Shown: positions 58,035 to 64,000 of the stretch, in pieces
How positions within the stretch are numbered: the first letter of the stretch is position 1
Layout: each line of letters opens with the position of its first letter
Assembly (NCBI GenBank): GCA_036971475.1
Contig: JBAIZL010000005.1
Coordinates: 252,919,323-252,983,322 of the forward strand
DNA from: Prosapia bicincta
Taxonomy: Eukaryota; Arthropoda; Insecta; Hemiptera; Cercopidae
Direction: 5' to 3'
Length of the DNA: 64,000 nt
Program-made: the position numbers and the translations under genes
The notes under the pieces: generated by a model
Seen by the model: the letters and a program-made list of their open reading frames with translations, nothing else
The model's database searches: none
Told to the model about the DNA's origin: nothing

Positions 58035-60510
58035 CAGTACAGTCTCGCTAATCCGGTCTCCGATGATCCGGACCTCCGGCTAATCCGGACGGCCCAAAAG
58101 TTTTGTTTAGTTATAGTATTTTACAGTGCACAATCAGTCTGCTGTCCACAAAAATATTTATTTTTATACGTCTATATTTGTTATTTTTCAAAGGGGTTTT
58201 CCTACTTTAATACTCAAATAATATAATTTATTCATTAAAATATGAAATAGGTGTACCACTTGTTTGTTTCTTTTGCCTACTAAAGTAGAAAAAACTTCTT
58301 TGAAAAAATATATACAAATTAGATCACCCAACACTACAACGTACGTGACATCAGAGACATCTTGCGATAAACAAAAGATAAAGGACCGCTGACTAAACGG
58401 ATAAACAGTCTATCCGTCTGGCGTCAGGTCAGTTGTTTTGTCGGACAGATGCCACTTTTCCTGCTTCTCGCAAGATATCTGCTCAGTTGTCATTTAATTC
58501 TAGTGCGATATTGATCTGTGTTTTTTATTTACGTCTCGTTCAGTGTTCAGTGAAAATGGCGACTAAACGTAAGTCAGTGACAGTGACAATGGAACAAAAA
58601 CTCCAAGCTTTGTTTCGTATTGATGGAGGTGAATCGCTTATTAAAATTGCAAAAGAGTTAGGTGTGGGAAAACAAACTATTTCCGATTGGAAAAAAAAGC
58701 GACAGGAAATTGAAGATTTTTGTGCAAAAATGGTTAGTAAAGACAGTTTAGGCGGCAGAAGCACTTTAAAAAAACCAAAAAATGAAACCCTAGATGATGC
58801 TTTGTATGTTTGGTTTTGCCAACAACGGGAAGAGGGTGTTCCTTTATCGGGTGTAAATTTGCAAACGATCGCGCTGAAACTGAATGAAAAGTTAAAAGGA
58901 GACCCTAATTTTACTGCCAGTGTGGGATGGCTGTCACGGTGGAAGGAACGACACGGCATCCGTCAACTCGGAATAAGTGGTGAAATTTTGTCAGGTGACA
59001 GTGATGCAAGTGAAAAATTCAAAGACAAATTTGGCAAGTTTCTCAGAGATGAAAACTTACAACCTTGTCAGGTGTTCAACGCTGACGAAACTGGATTAAA
59101 TTATAAAATGTTCCCAAAAAAAACTTTAGCTTCCAAATTAGATTCAGTAGCAAAAGGCCATAAAGTTAAGAAAGAACGTATGACTTTGCTGCCCTGCAGT
59201 AATGCTTCTGGCGATCTAAAATTTCCACTTTTGGTGATAGGGAAATCCGCAAAGCCTAGGGTTTTTAAAAATGTAAATTTAAGTGTTCTACCGGCCCAAT
59301 ACAAGTTCCAAAAATCAGCGTGGATGAACAGTCAAATTTTTAAGGACTGGTTTTTTGAAAACTTTGTTCCAACAACAGAAAAGTTTTTAAAAGAGAAAAA
59401 ACTCCCTCGAAAAGGGGTTTTACTAATTGATAATGCCCCATGCCACCCAAATGAAGAAGAATTGCGTCATGGTGACATTTTTGTTAAATTTCTTCCTCCT
59501 AACGTAACGGCTCTCATTCAGCCGATGGATCAGGGCGTGATCGAAGCGATAAAACGGCGATATAGGAAAAAGTTAATTTTATCGCTTTTGGAACAACAAG
59601 AAGCCGATCCAGCTACAAAATTTATTGAAAATCTTAAAAAAGTGACTATAAAGGATGTCATTTATATGGCTGCAGAATCGTGGGAGGAAATTCAACCGTC
59701 TACACTACAAAAAAGCTGGAAAAAATTGTGGCCTGAAATGCCACAGGAAAGTGGAAAATCTGACAGTCAACCTACTAATGACGACAATGAATTTGTTCAG
59801 ATTTTTCAACAATTGGAGGGTTGTGCCGAGTTGAAAGACACTGATATTTCCGAGTGGATTATCAGTGATAATGACATTGGTCATCAAGTGCTCAACGAGG
59901 ACGAAATCGTCGCGGTGTGCACTGCAAACGCAGAAAATGACAGCTCGGAAGAGGAAGACTACACAGACGAACCTGTCAGCCTAACTCATGATGAGGCGGC
60001 TGCAATGCTGGAGGGGTTGATGACTTTCTTTGAGAAACAAAGTGATACGTCAACTGCGGAGCTACTGACCTTGAAACGCCTACGAGATCGTACTGTGAAA
60101 CGACGTCATTCATCGTTAAAACAAAAGAACATTACGGACTTTTTTCACTAAGTTTTTTAAAGTTTGTTTTTGTTTCAGTTTCATTTTTGTTTGAGTTTTT
60201 TGTGCGTTTATACAGTATAGTGTAAATAACTTTATGTGAATACTTTTATTCAACGAGAAAGGTGCTTAGATATTTATTTATGTCATGACTTTTCTGTTAT
60301 AATTATAGGATTTTTTGCTACATAAGCTATGAAATACTGTACTGTAAGCTATATTTAGGCCTCAATTTTACTAAAACTACAATTTCAATATGTTTTCCCA
60401 CCTAAAACACATATTGTATGCATTTGTTTGGCTTTTTCCGTCTAATCCGGACTTTCGTTGATCCGGACCGGGTCCGGTCCCATCAAGTCCGGATTAGTGA
60501 GACTGTACTG
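58035..60510 (+). mobile_element. Tigger (pogo family) DNA transposon, complete
   Basis: 2476 bp between TA dinucleotides (58033-58034, 60511-60512). Ends: cagtacagtctcgctaatcc on the left and cagtacagtctcactaatcc as reverse complement of the right. Each is followed by extra inner copies of ccggactt/tccggac motifs. It encodes one intact transposase. The size and structure fit a potentially active Tigger. It is inserted in PLE-related copy C. Confidence 0.95.
58556..60151 (+). CDS. Tigger/pogo-family transposase, intact
   Basis: 531 residues, no stops. Residues about 8-55: Psq/CENP-B-type HTH (ELGVGKQTISDWKKKR). About 70-140: second HTH (Tc5/CENP-B DNA-binding; WLSRWKERHGI). About 165-390: DDE domain with Asp177 (NADETGLNYK), Asp292 (LLIDNAPCHP) and Asp325 (LIQPMDQGVI), 32 residues between the last two (DD32D). 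The tail is acidic (EEEDYTDE) and ends LKQKNITDFFH, a PIP-box (PCNA-binding) pattern Q-x2-I-x2-FF as known in pogo transposases. It cuts and inserts its own element at TA. Start chosen at 58556 because AAAATGGC is a good context and the protein then begins like its relatives (MATKRKS); the frame is open 41 codons further upstream. Confidence 0.95.
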   Translation: MATKRKSVTVTMEQKLQALFRIDGGESLIKIAKELGVGKQTISDWKKKRQEIEDFCAKMVSKDSLGGRSTLKKPKNETLDDALYVWFCQQREEGVPLSGVNLQTIALKLNEKLKGDPNFTASVGWLSRWKERHGIRQLGISGEILSGDSDASEKFKDKFGKFLRDENLQPCQVFNADETGLNYKMFPKKTLASKLDSVAKGHKVKKERMTLLPCSNASGDLKFPLLVIGKSAKPRVFKNVNLSVLPAQYKFQKSAWMNSQIFKDWFFENFVPTTEKFLKEKKLPRKGVLLIDNAPCHPNEEELRHGDIFVKFLPPNVTALIQPMDQGVIEAIKRRYRKKLILSLLEQQEADPATKFIENLKKVTIKDVIYMAAESWEEIQPSTLQKSWKKLWPEMPQESGKSDSQPTNDDNEFVQIFQQLEGCAELKDTDISEWIISDNDIGHQVLNEDEIVAVCTANAENDSSEEEDYTDEPVSLTHDEAAAMLEGLMTFFEKQSDTSTAELLTLKRLRDRTVKRRHSSLKQKNITDFFH

Positions 60511-60545
60511 TATATCATAAACTATATGTTTTTTTTTTTTTTGAT

Positions 60546-60571
60546 GGACAAAGATTATTGTGTGATCGAAA
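60546..60571 (+). ncRNA. Hammerhead-like core, copy C
   Basis: GGACAAAG, then a stem GATTA/TGATC (one G-T pair) with loop ttgtg, then GAAA. Same place as in elements A and B. Confidence 0.4.
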
Positions 60572-60728
60572 TATTTCAATAGTGTGATAAGTTTTTATAT
60601 GTATCTATTTATTTATTTCCAAGAGATTGCAGTTTTGGACTTTTGCCACTTTGTAAGTCTGTCAGTCTCCTATCTCGTCCAAAAATTGCTAAATAAGCTT
60701 TAAGCTCTACTAGAACTAACCTAAATAT

Positions 60729-60748
60729 ATGTGTGTGTGTGTGTGTGT
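60729..60748. repeat. (GT)n microsatellite at the R1-type 3' end
   Basis: About ten TG units between the end of PLE-related copy C and the 3' end of the R1-clade element. On the element's strand its 3' end reads ttaaaaaaacacacacacac. Confidence 0.85.
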
Positions 60749-60968
60749 TTTTTTAAGGAGGTGGGGGAAATATCTTCAAAAGACACCCGATGTTATGGGT
60801 AGTGTCGGATTCATCTCAGTATGAAGCCGAGACGCCTACCGACTAAAAAACCCCCCTTCTCCTCTTTCCAAAAGCCTTAATTCCCCGCGGGACCGCCGCT
60901 AGGCACTACTTCACGGGGCGGCATTAGCGCTTACGCTCTCCCATCTTTTTCCTTACCTACGTCCCCCA
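60749..60968 (-). other. 3' UTR of the R1-clade element
   Basis: About 220 bp after the ORF2 TAG stop. GC-rich with C runs, ending tcccccacctccttaaaaaa at the CA repeat. No long poly-A tail. Confidence 0.7.
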
Positions 60969-63822
60969 CTAACTATTAGCTGGGTGTACTTTCCTTTTCT
61001 TTTCTTCCTTCCGCAGTTCTGTAATCACTTCTCTGGTAAAGTCCGTTGTGGCGTTCCATATAGTTTCTGATGCGAGCATTTGCTCTACTAAATTTTCTGG
61101 CGTAATCGCCACGTTGGTTAGCCTTTCGAATTCTCTTCGCTGTGGGTCAAATCTTGGACATGTGAAGAACACATGCCTCGCGTCCTCTTCTGCTCCATGA
61201 CATACTGGGCAATTCGGTGAGTCCTCTTGCTTATACTTATATAAGTATTGTCGAAAGCATCCATGTCCAGTAAGTAGCTGCGTCAGGTAGTAGTTGGGAT
61301 CACCGTGCTGACGGTTGGTCCATTCCGCTATCCGTGGGATGAGCTGGTGGGTCCACCTACCCCTTTCAGAACCATCCCACTCCACTTGCCATCGTTGTAG
61401 ACTCTTCTCCCTTTCCCTTGTTCTGGAATCTTTTGCCTCCACCGGTTCTCGCGTTCTTCGCCGATACCGTCTCCTATATTCCTCTGCAATAATCTCGATC
61501 GGCAGTAGTCCCGAGATCACGTGAGCAGCGTCCCTAGAGACAGTCCTAAACGCGCCGGTGATCCTTAATGCCATTTGCCGGCCAACTGGGTATATTCTTC
61601 TTTGGCATTCTTGTAGCTCTAGTGCTTTTGCCCAAATGGCAATACCATAGGTCAGTATTGATGTTACAACTGACCCAAGGAGCGCTCGTCTTCTTGGTTT
61701 AGGACCACCCACATTCGGCATGATGCGGGATAATGCTGCTCCATCTGCTGCCGCCCTGGAGCTGGCATGCACTACTTGATCCTTGAAGTTGAGACGTGCA
61801 TCTATCATTACTCCTAAGTATCGTACTGACGCCTTGGACTCAACCACATGCTCCCCAACTTGCAGAATGTTTCGTTAAACAGGTTTTGTATGTCCTCCAG
61901 GAACTTTCCCACAATCACCAGGGCGACATCGTCTACAAATGCGACCTGCGATACCATTCTCGGGATCTTCACTTCAAGGAGACCGTTGTACATTACATTC
62001 CACAAGAGCGGTCCCAGGGCCGAGCCCTGTGGTACTCCTCCACTAATTTTATACATTTTTTGTCCCTCATCTGTGTCATATTGCAGAAGTCGGTCAGTGA
62101 AGTAGCTGGCCACCAACTTCTGCATGTACTTAGGGACATCGAACTGGTCCAGTGCTTCCATTATTCTACCCCACCTTGCAGAGTTGAATGCATTTTGCAT
62201 ATCCAGAGTGACTGCTGCGCAGTATTTTTTCTCACCATCAGTCCATCTGTCTCCTGTAGTCGCATCCTTTGCTGTGCTAACTACCATATTAATCGCATCA
62301 GCCGTTGACCTTCCTCTGCGAAAACCATACTGACTATCTGACAGATGCTTTTCAACTATTTCTTCTATTCTTGTATACATAATTCGCTCAAGAATCTTTC
62401 CCGCCGAGTCAAGCATGCAGAGTGGACGATAGGATGATGGTTCGTCCGGTGGCTTTTTTCCTTTTGACAAAAGGACAAGTCTCTGCAGCTTCCATTTGGT
62501 AGGAAAGTGCCCTTCCTGTACGCATCTATTGTACATATGTAGTAACATCCCTGGCGCTATATTTATGGCTCTTTTCAGGGCAATGTTCGGGATACCGTCG
62601 GGTCCTGGTGCCTTATTGTTTCTCAATCTTGAGCTCGCAGACATTAGCTCCTCTAATGTTATAGGTGGGCCCCGCTCGTCAGTGCAGAAGTTACCTATCT
62701 CTAGCTGTTGTTGTCGCGGGAAGAGGCCCGTGACAATCCTCCCCAATAGAACCGGACAGGTGGGTGAGGCCCGTGATTGAGGTTTTACTCTTTTCATAAC
62801 CACTTTATATGGTCTGCCCCATGGGTCACCTTCTACCTGTTCCACTAGTTCTTGCCAGCAGTGTGCCTTACTGCTTTTGATGGCCTTAACCAGTTTGATG
62901 CCGCTATAGTTCGGTTTTTTCCTGCCTCTAGTGACGCTTCTTCTTGCTCGGATGGCCTCCTGGCGACTGTTGGCGATGTCATTATTCCACCAATACATGG
63001 GAGGGTGATCATTTCTCGGACGCTTTCGCATCATTGTGGCGTCACATGCAGCGGCAACTCTGCACATTACTTCCTTCACCTCATTCTGTGCATCATTTGC
63101 TGTAATGGCTTCGCTGTTGATGGCCACTTGGAATAGCTCCGCATCGAATTTACTAGCGTTCCATCCTTGAAAGTTCGTCCTTTTACGTGAGGGCCCCTTC
63201 TTAACCTGTTCCCCCATCACTTCAAAGCTGATGACCCGATGGTCGCTCATATTGAAAATATCATGTACCGTCCAGGCATTGCCCCCCCTGGTCAAGCTGG
63301 GACTAGCCCATGTAAGATCAACGATCGAGCTTCCACTATTCCTCTCAAATGTCGGGAGGGTTCGGTATTCAGGAGGACCATGTCCAAGAAGGACATCGCC
63401 TGGAGCGTTTTATTTCCTCTTTCATTCGTTTTCTTGCTGCCCCACTCCAATGCCCAGGCATTAAAATCACCAGCTATCACACTGGGGGAGTGTTCCTTGA
63501 CATCCTTTACTAGCCTGTCAAGCAGGTCCGTAAATTCACTGGTGTTTAGGCTGGGCGGAGCATATATGCTATAAAAATGCACTCCTCCAAGCTTAGCCCT
63601 CACATATCCTCTTTGGGTGCTATCTGGCTGGTCTTCAAAGGGGCGGTCATTGCACGACCATATAGCAGCCTTTCCCGTGGCATCGGTAATCCATGCTTGT
63701 GTTTTGAGCCTAGTGTACGGGTCCACCATAGTCACTAGGTCAATTTTCATCTCTCTGACCAGTTGGGTCAGTAGATCGTGTGCGGCCTCACAATGGTTCA
63801 GATTATGCTGTAATATTCTCAT
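60969..63822 (-). pseudogene. R1-clade ORF2: endonuclease, reverse transcriptase, zinc finger (frameshift and deletion)
   Basis: Starts MRILQHNLNHCEAAHDLL, an R1-type apurinic-like endonuclease with VIAGDFNAWALEWGS; after a 1-nt frameshift at about 63352-63365 the frame resumes in PTFERNSGSSIVDLTW and ends the domain at MSDHRVISFEV. RT follows: APGPDGIPN, SSYRPLCMLDSAGKILERIM, QYGFRRGRST, VTLDMQNAFNSARW (motif A), SGGVPQGSALGPLLWNVMYN (motif B), AFVDDVALVI (motif C, FVDD). After DIQNLFNET the frame breaks at about 61860 and resumes at LQVGEHVVESKASVRYLGVM (motif E): some 35-40 residues usually found between are missing. C-terminus: CPVCHGAEEDARHVFFTC zinc motif (C-x2-C-x8-H-x4-C), ending HPANS. 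Confidence 0.9.
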
Positions 63823-64000
63823 TTTCGGCTGCCGGGTTTACCCTTGTTCTTCTCATGGAAGAGAGTGCACTTATAGCTACCCGCTATGTGATCGGAATTT
63901 CTTTCTCCCTCCGAGCATAGGGGACAGCACGGTTCATTCGGACAGTCGGCGATTTTATGGCCCACCTGGCTACACTTGAGGCAAAGGCTGGATCTGTCGA
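63819..64000 (-). CDS. R1-clade ORF1 (gag-like) C-terminus
   Basis: 60 residues up to a TGA stop. CLKCSQVGHKIADC is a C-x2-C-x4-H-x4-C zinc knuckle; CPLCSEGERNSDHIAGSYKC is a second Cys/His motif (C-x2-C-x8-H-x6-C). Paired knuckles at the end of ORF1 are typical of R1/SART/Waldo-type elements, where the protein binds the element RNA. The stop overlaps the ORF2 start as ATGA (63819-63822). The 5' part is outside the window. Confidence 0.85.
   Translation of the reverse strand, partial: DRSSLCLKCSQVGHKIADCPNEPCCPLCSEGERNSDHIAGSYKCTLFHEKNKGKPGSRK

Larger units (their letters stand above)
57907..60725 (+). mobile_element. PLE-related copy C, split by a Tigger transposon
   Basis: 57907-58032 matches the central spacer of element A (agataaaactc, cttccccctaacttctac). 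The match resumes at 60511 (tatcataaactat) after the Tigger and runs through the GACAAAG-stem-GAAA core, gagattgcagttttggact and taagtctgtcagtctcctat to ctagaactaacctaa at 60725. The left arm is missing, so it is 5'-truncated. Its right end keeps the extra 30 bp seen only at the left of element A. Confidence 0.8.
60749..64000 (-). mobile_element. R1-clade non-LTR retrotransposon, 3' part (continues beyond window)
   Basis: On the minus strand: the end of ORF1 (64000-63819, zinc knuckles), ORF2 with endonuclease, reverse transcriptase and zinc finger (63822-60969), then a 3' UTR of about 220 bp ending at a CA microsatellite. Base composition is clearly more GC-rich than the surroundings. ORF2 has one frameshift and one internal deletion, so this copy is dead. 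The 3' UTR contains aatccgacactaccc. It sits within the Ube2j2 intron, antisense. Confidence 0.9.

Noticed and set aside
61315..63979. Multiple plus-strand ORFs opposite the R1-clade element
   Set aside because: GC-rich shadow frames of ORF1 and ORF2.

Overview
The window is eukaryotic nuclear DNA, almost certainly from an insect. It is AT-rich and intron-rich, with GT-AG splice sites, one long host gene and the start of a second. The transposon set is typical of insects: pogo/Tigger, mariner, piggyBac, PIF/Harbinger-like, Penelope-like elements (PLEs), R1-clade and RNase H-bearing non-LTR elements, and a Gypsy-type LTR element. The eIF3a protein sequence is insect-like, but the species cannot be named from the sequence.

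Host genes. (1) eIF3a, the large scaffold subunit of translation initiation factor 3, lies on the minus strand. Twelve coding exons run from the ATG at 44180 down to 9131, giving 715 codons in one continuous frame: the N-terminal region, the PCI region and the start of the charged helical region. The C-terminal exons lie outside the left edge. (2) The first coding exon of a UBE2J2/Ubc6-type ubiquitin-conjugating enzyme lies on the plus strand at 56552-56670; later exons are not visible and should lie beyond 64000. A possible orphan exon is at 49621-49745 (minus).

Layout. 1-9130 is eIF3a intron 12, holding an LTR retroelement (349-6964) whose 5' LTR is split by a foldback PLE-like element (5220-5939). 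9308-14215 is intron 11, with a PIF/Harbinger-like MITE (10555-11365) and a mariner (11789-13854) that itself carries a piggyBac-like MITE (13011-13787). Introns 10 to 2 hold a PLE fragment, a Tc1/mariner-superfamily transposase relic, a solo LTR 13 nt from a splice acceptor, a second foldback PLE-like element and Tigger relics. Intron 1 (36755-44131) holds a PLE relic, a non-LTR relic with RNase H and two foldback elements, one with minisatellite units. 44740-46060 is a PLE with connector and GIY-YIG coding sequence between inverted terminal repeats. 46060-56527 is intergenic and holds foldback elements, PLE remnants, a 1.77 kb CA/CCACA microsatellite, a 33-bp perfect palindrome and a piggyBac element. 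After the UBE2J2 exon come a piggyBac-like MITE, a PLE-like copy split by a complete Tigger transposon with an intact 531-codon transposase, and the 3' part of an R1-clade element running to the right edge.

Main points of interest. A family of foldback, PLE-related elements has 14-15 bp target duplications and a repeated hammerhead-ribozyme-like core (CUGAUGA-like, short stem, GAAA). A solo LTR must supply the branch-point region of an eIF3a intron. An LTR element has a coiled-coil ORF joined straight to integrase with no reverse transcriptase. An R1-clade element abuts a CA microsatellite and has an ATGA ORF1/ORF2 overlap. Nested insertions date each other.
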